Below are positions 1 through 6,249 of a stretch of DNA of 7,465 nucleotides, one piece after another. Position 1 is the first letter of the stretch, and each line of letters opens with the position of its first letter. A program made the translations under genes and the position numbers. The notes under the pieces are model-generated. The model was not told the DNA's origin. It did no database searches and saw only the letters and a list, made by a program, of their open reading frames with translations. The stretch comes from Thermodesulfovibrionales bacterium (GTDB lineage: Bacteria > Nitrospirota > Thermodesulfovibrionia > Thermodesulfovibrionales > SM23-35), in contig JAKLQR010000077.1 in NCBI GenBank assembly GCA_022013235.1, positions 1 through 7,465 on the forward strand. Direction: 5' to 3'.

Positions 1-1784
1 CCCTGTTTGAATTTCAGGACAGCACGCGGGAGCGAATATTCATAGAACGCATTTCCGCCTTCCCTCTCGATCATCTCGGTCCTTGCCTTCACTATTGGTT
101 CTGTCGGCACTTCAAAAGGCAATTTCGTAATAATGAGACACTTGAGGGCATCTCCACGGACATCAATCCCCTCCCAGAATGAGTCGAGACCGAATATGAC
201 GGAGTTTTTGCTCTTCCTCATCGTTTCGAGCATTTTCCTGTTTGAAGCTTCTCCCTGCACCATAGGATTGAGACCGGCATTTCTCAATTCACCGGCAGTC
301 AATTCCCAGGTTTTTTTCATAACATCCCTTGAAGTGAAAAGAACGAGAGTGCCCCCCTCTTCCTTTGCCGCCTCTTCGATAACAACCCGCGAGAGAGGCG
401 CAATGCTGTCCTCATTCCTCAGGTCAATGCCTCTCTTTATCTCAACCGCAACCTGTTTTCGCATATCAAAAGGCGATGGCACAGAGAGCTTGTCTGAAGC
501 ATCGATGCCAAGAGTTTTCTCGATAAGGCTGAAGTCTCCGGAGACGGAAAGAGTGGCTGACGTAAGTATGGCAGATTCGAATTCCGGAAGAAGAGTATTG
601 CGTATGAATTCCGAGGGATAAATGGGACACATCCGGAGAGCCCTCTTATTTTCTTCGCTCTCTACCCACCTGACGAACCCTGACGCTTCTTCACAAAAAG
701 TCTCCATATCCGCAGAAAGGGCCAGCAATTTGACTATTGCAGCTTTGAGCTCTATCTCTTCATCCTCCTCAAAGAGTCCCCTGGCAGATGTTTTTATATT
801 TTCGATTAAGGTATCTATCGATTCAACAAGCGCCATAAGAACATACTTGAGGGGAAAAGCCCCTCTTATGATCCTCCTGCTTTTCATCTCCTTACTGACT
901 TGTTCCCAGAAAAATGATATCTCCATTCTTAACGATTGAACAAGCGTAAAAAGCGCGGGAAATTTTGCAAGAACCCCCCTGTTATGGCCTCTTTCATCGG
1001 TCTTGAGCAGCCTGTTGAACAGATTTTCGACGCCACGACTGGAAATCCTGATTCCGATTTGATCCGAAAAGACCGTGTCAAGGGCATGGGCCTCATCAAC
1101 CACCAGGATATCCGCTTCGGGGAGTATTCTGGAATCATCCTGCATCATACAGTTGACTGCCAGAAGGGCATGGTTTGTCACCAGCACCTGTGCCTTCGAC
1201 CATCTCTGGCGGGCCATAAAGTAGTAACAGTCCCTGTAATACTGGCACTTCTTTCCCTTGCAGGCATCTGCATCGGAACAAATTCTGTCCCATATGCCGG
1301 GCTGCCTGTAGGCACGGTAATCTTCGATATCCCCCGTGTCCGTCTCCATGAGCCATTCAAGTATATTCTTGTGGTCATCGACTTCGTCTCCATCAGCCGG
1401 CTTGAACGCGTTGAGCCTCCTTTTGCAAAGATAGTGCCCCCTTCCCTTGGCGATTGCATAACTGAATTCTCTCAACGAGGCCAGAAATTTAAGATCTTTC
1501 GAGGCAAGCTGCTCCTGCAGGTTGATTGTGCGGGTTGACACTAATGTCTTTTTCCCGGAAAGGATTGCGGGGATAAGATAGGCAAAGGTCTTGCCGGTAC
1601 CTGTTCCGGCCTCTGCCAGCAGAGCGCCTTCATTCCCGATATTCCTTGAGCAGGCGTTCATCATGCTGATCTGAGAAGGCCTTACTTCATAATTCTCCAA
1701 CGCTTTGCCGACGTTCACAACCAGGAAAGATTTTGATGCCTCCACCAGGGTTGAATTTATGGTATCGCTGTCATTTTGACTCAT
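1..1784 (-). CDS. dinG: DinG-family ATP-dependent DNA helicase with Fe-S cluster (3' end cut by window edge)
   Basis: Superfamily 2 XPD/Rad3-like 5'-3' DNA helicase, expected to unwind damaged or structured DNA in the cytoplasm. Translation from ATG at 1784 is open for 594 codons to the left edge. Visible motifs: Q-motif-like RPSQ (residues 36-39), Walker A AEAGTGTGKT (57-66), DEAH box (230-233), ILTSATLS, and FGLDSFWEGIDVRG near the C-terminal end. It stops at LKFKQG, where motif VI (QGxGRxIR) begins, so only the last few tens of residues are missing. Four cysteines, C120, C175, C180 and C186, match the DinG Fe-S domain; the last three have the 5- and 6-residue spacing of E. coli DinG. There is no N-terminal exonuclease domain, unlike Firmicute DinG. 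The start is the only one possible: an in-frame stop lies at 1817-1815. A GAAAGAGGA ribosome site (1805-1797) sits rather far away, 12 bases. It follows the channel gene after 82 bases. No LexA-type box was seen. Confidence 0.95.
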   Translation of the reverse strand, partial: MSQNDSDTINSTLVEASKSFLVVNVGKALENYEVRPSQISMMNACSRNIGNEGALLAEAGTGTGKTFAYLIPAILSGKKTLVSTRTINLQEQLASKDLKFLASLREFSYAIAKGRGHYLCKRRLNAFKPADGDEVDDHKNILEWLMETDTGDIEDYRAYRQPGIWDRICSDADACKGKKCQYYRDCYYFMARQRWSKAQVLVTNHALLAVNCMMQDDSRILPEADILVVDEAHALDTVFSDQIGIRISSRGVENLFNRLLKTDERGHNRGVLAKFPALFTLVQSLRMEISFFWEQVSKEMKSRRIIRGAFPLKYVLMALVESIDTLIENIKTSARGLFEEDEEIELKAAIVKLLALSADMETFCEEASGFVRWVESEENKRALRMCPIYPSEFIRNTLLPEFESAILTSATLSVSGDFSLIEKTLGIDASDKLSVPSPFDMRKQVAVEIKRGIDLRNEDSIAPLSRVVIEEAAKEEGGTLVLFTSRDVMKKTWELTAGELRNAGLNPMVQGEASNRKMLETMRKSKNSVIFGLDSFWEGIDVRGDALKCLIITKLPFEVPTEPIVKARTEMIEREGGNAFYEYSLPRAVLKFKQ

Positions 1785-1801
1785 ATATGATAATAATCCT
1801 C

Positions 1802-1827
1802 TTTCCGGAAAATTTCATGATATGAAA
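1802..1827. promoter_or_regulatory. two adjacent palindromes in the dinG leader
   Basis: TTTCCGGAAA (1802-1811) is a perfect 10-base palindrome. TTTCATGATATGAAA (1813-1827) is a perfect 6-base inverted repeat around a 3-base centre. Both lie in the 82-base gap between the channel stop and the dinG start. The first overlaps the GAAA part of the dinG ribosome-binding region, so it could be a protein operator or an RNA fold affecting dinG translation. Short palindromes also arise by chance, and no regulator is identified. Confidence 0.35.
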
Positions 1828-1866
1828 CACTGAGAGGTTTTGGGAAGATCTTAAAGATATGCGAGG

Positions 1867-2688
1867 CTATTCCCTCACGATCGGGGAAGCTCCTTCATCA
1901 AAGGGGTTTGTCCTCATGGCAAGAGAGAATAAATACGGGTAGTTCTTTTTCAGATACTGCATATAATCCAGCCATTGCTGTACAAGCATCCTGTAGCATC
2001 TCTTTATATCACCGGAAAGGTGTGTCCTGTCAGCCTCGGGTAGCTGGCTTAAATCCTCCCGATACGACAATTCTTCGGTCAGATGAAAAACTGCCTGCAG
2101 GAGCTGGGTGAACGATTCATGCTCCAACAGTGTGGGGTTCTCCAGAAGCCTCAGAAGAAAATCCCGCTCCTTCAGCAAAAAAGAGCGGAGGGTCTCCAGA
2201 TCATACTTGTGAATCGAAACACTGTACGTATGTGATTCAAGAACTTTGCCTGTATTTTTGAAATCCCGGTCCGACCACTCCGGTTTTATGACAAGGGACT
2301 GCCTGATTGTTTCCACCTCAGGATCGACCCGTGAAAAGTCTGCCAGCAGTTCTTTTCCTGCTTTACTGAAGAACGTCCCTATCACCATGTTCAATTTCTC
2401 AAACCGCGCCTTTTTTTCCCGCTGGCTCAGCAGCATCTCGGTTGCATTCGCCACTACACCGAGAAAGGCACCGACGCCCGTTATGATGATCAGGAGGGTC
2501 AGTATCTTGCCGGGCGCTGTTACAGGATAGATATCGCCATATCCTACTGTGGTTATGGTGACGATGGTGAAATAGAGGGCATCCATGAGAGAGAGGCGCT
2601 CAAAGGACATGAGGCCGAGTGTTGCGGAAAGAATAATTGCGAGGAAAACAAACAAGAAGACCAGGAACCTGAATTTAAACGGGTCCAT
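1867..2688 (-). CDS. two-transmembrane potassium channel with unrecognised cytoplasmic domain
   Basis: Inner-membrane cation channel subunit of the KcsA/Ion_trans_2 type, probably a tetramer passing K+. The 273 residues comprise a first membrane helix (about 7-27), a pore helix (about 35-46), the potassium selectivity filter TVGYGD (47-52) and a second membrane helix (about 61-85). The filter is intact. The remaining ~185 residues are cytoplasmic and helical, and lack the Rossmann GxGxxG signature of RCK/TrkA-N, so gating is probably not by the usual NAD-binding RCK ring. The tail ends with an aromatic, basic stretch around KKNYPYLFSLAMRTNPF (248-264). The start at 2688 is needed to keep the first helix, though no good ribosome site precedes it. 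It lies between the sigma and dinG genes on the same strand. Channel identity is certain; ligand and physiological role are not. Confidence 0.93.
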   Translation of the reverse strand: MDPFKFRFLVFLFVFLAIILSATLGLMSFERLSLMDALYFTIVTITTVGYGDIYPVTAPGKILTLLIIITGVGAFLGVVANATEMLLSQREKKARFEKLNMVIGTFFSKAGKELLADFSRVDPEVETIRQSLVIKPEWSDRDFKNTGKVLESHTYSVSIHKYDLETLRSFLLKERDFLLRLLENPTLLEHESFTQLLQAVFHLTEELSYREDLSQLPEADRTHLSGDIKRCYRMLVQQWLDYMQYLKKNYPYLFSLAMRTNPFDEGASPIVRE

Positions 2689-2695
2689 GGCTACT

Positions 2696-2740
2696 ATTAT
2701 AGAATGAAAAGAAGAATTATTTACTCCAAAAAGATCTTTT
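2696..2740 (-). promoter_or_regulatory. candidate promoter of the channel gene with upstream palindrome
   Basis: A perfect TATAAT reads leftward at 2701-2696, only 7 bases before the channel ATG, so a transcript from it would be nearly leaderless. This fits the lack of a Shine-Dalgarno sequence. No good -35 is visible; the hexamer at 17 bases is GTAAAT. A 12-base perfect palindrome AAAAGATCTTTT (2729-2740) lies just upstream, where an activator or repressor could sit. The signal is weak because the region is AT-rich. Confidence 0.35.
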
Positions 2741-2824
2741 GCCCACTCAAGGGGTCGTGAGTCTCCGCACGGAAAAAGCGGAAGTCCTGATTCTCACCTC
2801 ACCGGTATCAGAGGCAAGCGGTTC

Positions 2825-4234
2825 TCACGTTGCATGCAGGGCGGTAAATTCCCTGAGTATTTTTTGATGTTTCAGTTTTTTCAGGGCGCTTATTTCTATC
2901 TGCCTCACTCTCTCACGGGTGAGAGAGAAATATCTCCCTATTTCGTCCAGGGTGTAGTTCCGCGCCAGGCCTATCCCGAATCTCATCCTTATTATTTTTT
3001 CTTGCCGGGGAGCAAGCGCCCTGAGAGTCTTTCCTGTCTGTTCGGAGAGGAGGGTATTTTCGAGAATATCACAGGGAGAAATAGCGTTACTGTCACCGAT
3101 ACACTGTTCGAGGGTGTCCTCATCTTCTCCTACAGGAGTCTGCAGCGATACGGTATCCAGGACTGTCTGGAAGATGCTCTCGACTCTCTCTGCAGGAATC
3201 TCCAGCCTGGCTGCGATTTCCTCGGGAGCGGGTTCTCTCTTGAGGGCCGCCCTCAGCTCACCGGAGACCCTGAGAAGCGTATTATGCTCCGCCATAATAT
3301 TCGAAGGGACTCTGATTGTTTTTACCTGATCCATAAGCGCCCGTAAAATGAACTGCTTTATCCAGAGCGACGCATAGGAAGCGAACTTCACTCCTCTGGT
3401 ATGATCGAACTTGCGCACCGCCCTCATAAGCCCGATATTGCCTTCCTGGATCAGGTCGAGAAACGAGAGCCCTCTTCCGATATAATGTTTCGCAATATTA
3501 ATCACCAGTCTCAGGTTGCGGGTTATGAATTCATTCCTGGCCTCGGCAATATGCTTTCGTAACCCGGTTATTTTCTCATACAAAATCCAGAATTCCTCAA
3601 TAGTGATTCCCGCTTCACGTTCAATTTCAATGCGCTGATACTCGTCCTGAACCTTTCCCTGACGTGCAAAATGCTTCGCATGGTCAGCGCTGCATGCCGC
3701 GTTCCCGTTTGGTCCCTCTTTTTTATTCCTGGCTGCAACAGAGCGTTGCTGCGTTCGATCAGCGCCAGGTATTCTAGACTTAAGGGAATCAAGCTTTTCC
3801 AGACATTTCTCCAGATAGTCATCTGATGCATCTTCATTCGGATGGTGCACCTCTTCAACTGCACCGGTAAAAGGAATTTTCTTTATGAGATATAAAAGAA
3901 GCCTCTTCCCGTCCTGTATCCTCTCTGACAGGGCGATTTCCTCCTCTCTTGTAAGCAAAGGGATATCGTTCATCGAGCGGAAATATGCCTGCACAGTATT
4001 CTCTGTTTCTTCATACTTCTCCCGCTTCGCTTCCCTGATGAGTTGTTTGTCTTCCCTGCTCCTGTCCGGACAATCTACAAAATTACTGTCCATGCCCGGG
4101 GGAAACCCGGCGCACTCTTCCGGTGAATGGCAAGAGAGATCAGCAAAAAATACCGCTTCAGGGGTCTCCTCACAAAGTACCCCCTTCTCTTCTCCCGGAT
4201 AGCTGCTCTCTCTGAACTTATCCGCTTTTCTCAT
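2825..4234 (-). CDS. RNA polymerase sigma factor, sigma-70 family, alternative (group 2-like)
   Basis: Directs RNA polymerase to a subset of promoters. The 469 residues contain region 1.2 (about 79-106, VQAYFRSMNDIPLLTREEEI), a variable low-conservation insert (107-210), region 2 (about 239-300, with NLRLVINIAKHYIGRG and FLDLIQEGNIGLMRAV), region 3 (about 315-385) and region 4 (about 397-460) with the helix-turn-helix YTLDEIGRYFSLTRERVRQIE. The -35-reading TRERVRQIE matches RpoD closely, but region 2.3/2.4 differs at residues that melt and read the -10. A recognisable region 1.1 is absent. Instead the N-terminus holds four cysteines (C21, C35, C41, C55). The ATG at 4234 is well supported by AAAGGA (4248-4243) at 8-base spacing. 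It is followed after 136 bases by the channel gene. It is not the housekeeping RpoD; an RpoS- or RpoH-like role cannot be decided from sequence. Confidence 0.95.
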   Translation of the reverse strand: MRKADKFRESSYPGEEKGVLCEETPEAVFFADLSCHSPEECAGFPPGMDSNFVDCPDRSREDKQLIREAKREKYEETENTVQAYFRSMNDIPLLTREEEIALSERIQDGKRLLLYLIKKIPFTGAVEEVHHPNEDASDDYLEKCLEKLDSLKSRIPGADRTQQRSVAARNKKEGPNGNAACSADHAKHFARQGKVQDEYQRIEIEREAGITIEEFWILYEKITGLRKHIAEARNEFITRNLRLVINIAKHYIGRGLSFLDLIQEGNIGLMRAVRKFDHTRGVKFASYASLWIKQFILRALMDQVKTIRVPSNIMAEHNTLLRVSGELRAALKREPAPEEIAARLEIPAERVESIFQTVLDTVSLQTPVGEDEDTLEQCIGDSNAISPCDILENTLLSEQTGKTLRALAPRQEKIIRMRFGIGLARNYTLDEIGRYFSLTRERVRQIEISALKKLKHQKILREFTALHAT

Positions 4235-4242
4235 GCCGTGCG

Positions 4243-4248
4243 TCCTTT
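4243..4248 (-). promoter_or_regulatory. ribosome-binding site of the sigma gene
   Basis: AAAGGA on the minus strand, 8 bases before the ATG at 4234. It is the site that fixes the long N-terminus, including the cysteine region, as translated. A later start at Met48 has no comparable signal that I noticed. Confidence 0.7.
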
Positions 4249-4294
4249 GACCTCACCGGAATATAATTAAGCCATAACAGCGCCATACTTACAC

Positions 4295-4300
4295 ATTATT
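4295..4300 (-). promoter_or_regulatory. candidate -10 element for the sigma gene, CRP-dependent geometry
   Basis: AATAAT read leftward (4300-4295) matches TATAAT at 5 of 6 positions. A start site near 4288 would put the centre of the CRP-like palindrome (4328.5) at about -41, the class II activator position, and give a ~53-base leader. No TTGACA-like -35 is present, as expected for an activator-dependent promoter. A second possible -10, TGTTAT (4279-4274), would give the class I spacing of about -61. The choice between them is open. Confidence 0.4.
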
Positions 4301-4320
4301 ACAAAAGAAAGAAAATTCGA

Positions 4321-4336
4321 TGTGATATCGCTCACA
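4321..4336. promoter_or_regulatory. CRP/FNR-family operator, TGTGA-N6-TCACA
   Basis: TGTGATATCGCTCACA has both 5-base half-sites identical to the classical CRP consensus with the correct 6-base spacer, in AT-rich flanks. It lies between the divergent sigma (start 4234) and tandem PilZ (start 4520) genes. Geometry favours activation of the sigma gene. It lies ~125 bases upstream of the PilZ -35, so any effect there would be indirect. Related regulators of the CRP/FNR family with a similar recognition helix could also use it. Confidence 0.65.
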
Positions 4337-4351
4337 AAAAATGAAAAACCC

Positions 4352-4420
4352 GGTTCACTCTTCTGTTGAACTTTGCTCTTCTGTTCCCCGCCGCGAATCA
4401 TTGGCCTGCATCCGGGGAAC
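4352..4420. repeat. array of GTTC/GAAC inverted repeats and a 10-base direct repeat
   Basis: GTTCCCCG (4383-4390) pairs perfectly with CGGGGAAC (4413-4420) across 22 bases. GTTCA (4353-4357) pairs with TGAAC (4367-4371), and the GAAC there (4368-4371) can also pair with GTTC (4383-4386). CTCTTCTGTT occurs twice, at 4358-4367 and 4376-4385, with an 18-base period. The stretch lies between the CRP-like site and the PilZ promoter. It may be a set of protein sites or, if transcribed, a structure with competing stems. It is not a classical terminator, since no T tract follows. Confidence 0.4.
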
Positions 4421-4460
4421 GCATGTCCTGTGGTGAGCGTCAACCAACCGTCAGGGAGTA

Positions 4461-4489
4461 TTGACTGTTGCATCAGAGTAACTTAGAAT
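4461..4489 (+). promoter_or_regulatory. sigma-70 promoter of the tandem PilZ gene
   Basis: TTGACT (4461-4466), a 17-base spacer, then TAGAAT (4484-4489): five of six consensus bases in each box with optimal spacing. The predicted start is near 4496, giving a leader of about 24 bases before the PilZ ATG at 4520. Confidence 0.7.
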
Positions 4490-4505
4490 TATACGGATAG
4501 AATTC

Positions 4506-4523
4506 ATGAAAAAGATACCATGA
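4506..4523 (+). CDS. possible 5-codon leader peptide upstream of PilZ
   Basis: ATG AAA AAG ATA CCA TGA encodes MKKIP. Its TGA overlaps the PilZ ATG as ATGA, the classical arrangement for translational coupling. A weak GGAT (4495-4498) precedes its ATG by 7 bases, whereas the PilZ ATG itself has no convincing ribosome site. It could be a coincidence of AT-rich leader sequence; the codons give no clue to regulation. Confidence 0.25.
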   Translation: MKKIP

Positions 4524-5254
4524 AGGACAGACGGCAGTTTCAGAGATTCACCGCTGATGTGCTGGATATGCTTGGCAGGAGCGTGTTTGCCAAAGCGGCG
4601 CGGATACTCGATATGAGTGTCGGCGGCGTCCTGGTGAATACAGGCATAAAACTGAACAAAGGGAAGAAATGCATCCTGCGGGTAAGAAAAGAAGGGAGCG
4701 TTCTTGATCTGGAAAGCGTTGTGGTATGGTCTTCCCTTTACGAAAATCCGGAGGCCTCCGGCAGTGATTTGGTGCCCCCATACAAAACCGGCCTTAAATT
4801 TACAGATATTTCCAGAGCAACAGCGAAAAAAATCACTCGTTTTATTGAAAGCCATGCGCAGGCTATCGACAGACAAGAGGTTCAAACCAAACTCAGCGGC
4901 TACAGGATGAATGTCAGGGTCCAGATTCAGGCTCCTGAAAAAATAATGTTGATTTTCCATGAAGGGTTCAGAATAAAAAACCTCAGCCTGGGCGGTATGC
5001 TCACAGAAAGTAACGAACCACTGGATGTCGGGGAAACACTGTTGTTGAAAATATTGCGTTCCAGGACCAATACGATAAATGTACTGGGAAAAGTCACCTC
5101 GTGTATAGAGGTAAAAGAACATGACAGTCAACATTATGATATAGGAATAGCATTCATAAAAATGTCCAGGAAAGACAAGGAACTGTTGAGAGAGCTTATG
5201 TGCCTGCTGGAAACAATGTGCTGTATCGCCCCAAGCAATTATGAGAATGAATAG
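4520..5254 (+). CDS. tandem PilZ-domain protein, probable c-di-GMP receptor
   Basis: Soluble cytoplasmic protein of 244 residues made of two PilZ domains and little else; it likely binds cyclic di-GMP and passes the signal to a partner affecting motility, polysaccharide or transcription. Domain 1 (about 3-112) has RxxxR at R5-R9 and DxSxxG at D31, S33, G36. Domain 2 (about 127-232) has RxxxR at R129-R133 and NxSxxG at N154, S156, G159. Both ligand-binding motifs are therefore intact. The domains are joined by a short polar linker. There is no membrane segment or output domain. The ATG at 4520 is the only start available: an in-frame TAG at 4484-4486 lies upstream with no other start between. 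It is divergent from the sigma gene. Its stop codon TAG (5252-5254) coincides with the left end of the transposon-like element, so the natural C-terminus may have been altered by insertion. Confidence 0.88.
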   Translation: MKDRRQFQRFTADVLDMLGRSVFAKAARILDMSVGGVLVNTGIKLNKGKKCILRVRKEGSVLDLESVVVWSSLYENPEASGSDLVPPYKTGLKFTDISRATAKKITRFIESHAQAIDRQEVQTKLSGYRMNVRVQIQAPEKIMLIFHEGFRIKNLSLGGMLTESNEPLDVGETLLLKILRSRTNTINVLGKVTSCIEVKEHDSQHYDIGIAFIKMSRKDKELLRELMCLLETMCCIAPSNYENE

Positions 5255-5268
5255 GGGTCAGGTCTCAA
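5254..5268 (+). repeat. left terminal repeat of the RAYT element
   Basis: GGGGTCAGGTCTCAA overlaps the last base of the PilZ TAG stop codon. From memory, motifs of this kind border IS200-like/RAYT transposase genes in many environmental bacteria and occur elsewhere in those genomes as solo copies. Only one clean copy is visible in this window. Confidence 0.55.
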
Positions 5269-5271
5269 TTT

Positions 5272-5300
5272 TTGACATAATAACCCTTTCGTGGTAATCT
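5272..5300 (+). promoter_or_regulatory. promoter of the transposase gene within the element end
   Basis: A consensus -35 TTGACA (5272-5277), a 17-base spacer and TAATCT (5295-5300), which is preceded by the extended -10 dinucleotide TG (5292-5293). The predicted start falls at about 5307, on the transposase ATG itself, implying a leaderless message. This agrees with the absence of any Shine-Dalgarno sequence. Confidence 0.5.
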
Positions 5301-5306
5301 TATGGC

Positions 5307-6242
5307 ATGGCGAGACCGCTTAGACTGTCATTTGAGAATGCAGTGTATCACATCATCGCCAGAGGGAACAGACGGGAACCCATTTTCTTCGATGACGATG
5401 ACAGGAATATTTTCCTGGGGAAAATCAATGACACCTGCCTGAAATATTCCTTTGTATGTTTTGCCTATTGCCTCATGGACACTCATTATCATCTCTTTCT
5501 GAGGACTCTCCTTCCCAATATCTCCGACGGCATGCATTACCTCAACACTGCATATGCAAACTGGTTCAAGGCACGGCATAAGATTGCAGGCGTAGTCTTT
5601 CAGGGAAGGTATAAATCTCGTCTTGTCGACGAGCATAGTTACAGCATAAACCTTTCTGCGTATATCCATTTAACCCCGCTCAGGGCAGGCATTACAAAAG
5701 ATATCAGCGCATATCCATGGAGCAGTTACCGTGAGTATGTTGACGGAGAGAGCACATCGGTGAGACTGGACACGGTGCTTGTTCTGAGACAGTTTGATAA
5801 CGATCGGGAAACGGCACGGAGAAAATACGAGGCCTATGTGCTCGAAAATCTCATGATGGAGAACCCCCTGAAAAAGTCTTTTACGCGCATCGCATATGGA
5901 GGAGAGGAATTTATCCGGTCAATAAAAGACCGGGCAGGGAAAATAGGGAACCTGCGGGAGATCCCGGAGGCCAGAGCGTTGACATCCAATACCGCAGAGG
6001 ATATCATCCGCCAGGTCATGTCTCAGTTTTCCGTAACGAGAGAAGAGATATTCAGAAAAAAGAGAGGTAATTTTCTCCGTCATATGACACTTTTCCTGCT
6101 CAAGCAGTTTACTCAGATGAGCCTGCGGGAGATAGGGGAACTCTTTCATATGGACTACGCAGCAGTTTCTCAGGCATGCAAGCGGTACGAAGAAAGACTG
6201 AGGACCGGTGAAAAAACGGATAACCATGAGAAGGTAAGATGA
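5307..6242 (+). CDS. REP-associated tyrosine transposase (Y1/HUH) with DnaA-like C-terminal DNA-binding domain
   Basis: Single-strand DNA transposase of the IS200/IS605-related Y1 family, RAYT branch; members cut and join REP-type hairpins through a 5'-phosphotyrosine. The Y1 domain covers about residues 1-145: it opens with the typical MARPLRLSFENAVYHIIARG, has the HUH pair H60-Y61-H62 within MDTHYHLF, the conserved FQGRYKS stretch (98-104), and the probable catalytic Tyr119 in AYIHLTPLRAG. The C-terminal part (about 228-297) resembles the DnaA domain IV helix-turn-helix: an FSVTREEIF segment, then MSLREIGELFHMDYAAVSQA. This long RAYT subtype has 311 residues, with no frameshift or stop, so the protein looks functional. 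The start at 5307 gives the family N-terminus; an out-of-frame ATG lies at 5302. It stands alone within its repeat-bounded element. Confidence 0.93.
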   Translation: MARPLRLSFENAVYHIIARGNRREPIFFDDDDRNIFLGKINDTCLKYSFVCFAYCLMDTHYHLFLRTLLPNISDGMHYLNTAYANWFKARHKIAGVVFQGRYKSRLVDEHSYSINLSAYIHLTPLRAGITKDISAYPWSSYREYVDGESTSVRLDTVLVLRQFDNDRETARRKYEAYVLENLMMENPLKKSFTRIAYGGEEFIRSIKDRAGKIGNLREIPEARALTSNTAEDIIRQVMSQFSVTREEIFRKKRGNFLRHMTLFLLKQFTQMSLREIGELFHMDYAAVSQACKRYEERLRTGEKTDNHEKVR

Positions 6243-6249
6243 ATAGACG

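Noticed and set aside
936..1538. 200-codon open frame on the plus strand
   Set aside because: It is antisense to the dinG-like gene, whose motifs are unmistakable. Its translation shows no family features and it has no ribosome site.
2787..2811. CTGAT/ATCAG inverted repeat after the sigma gene stop, considered as a terminator
   Set aside because: The stem is only 5 bases with a 15-base loop and no T run on the minus strand, so termination between sigma and channel genes is not supported.
3568..3864. 98-codon minus-strand frame within the sigma gene
   Set aside because: It is an out-of-frame shadow of the variable insert between sigma regions 1.2 and 2. The in-frame sigma protein is continuous with no frameshift.
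4451..5134. 227-codon open frame on the minus strand
   Set aside because: It lies opposite the tandem PilZ gene, which has four conserved ligand motifs and a near-consensus promoter. The antisense frame has no domain features.
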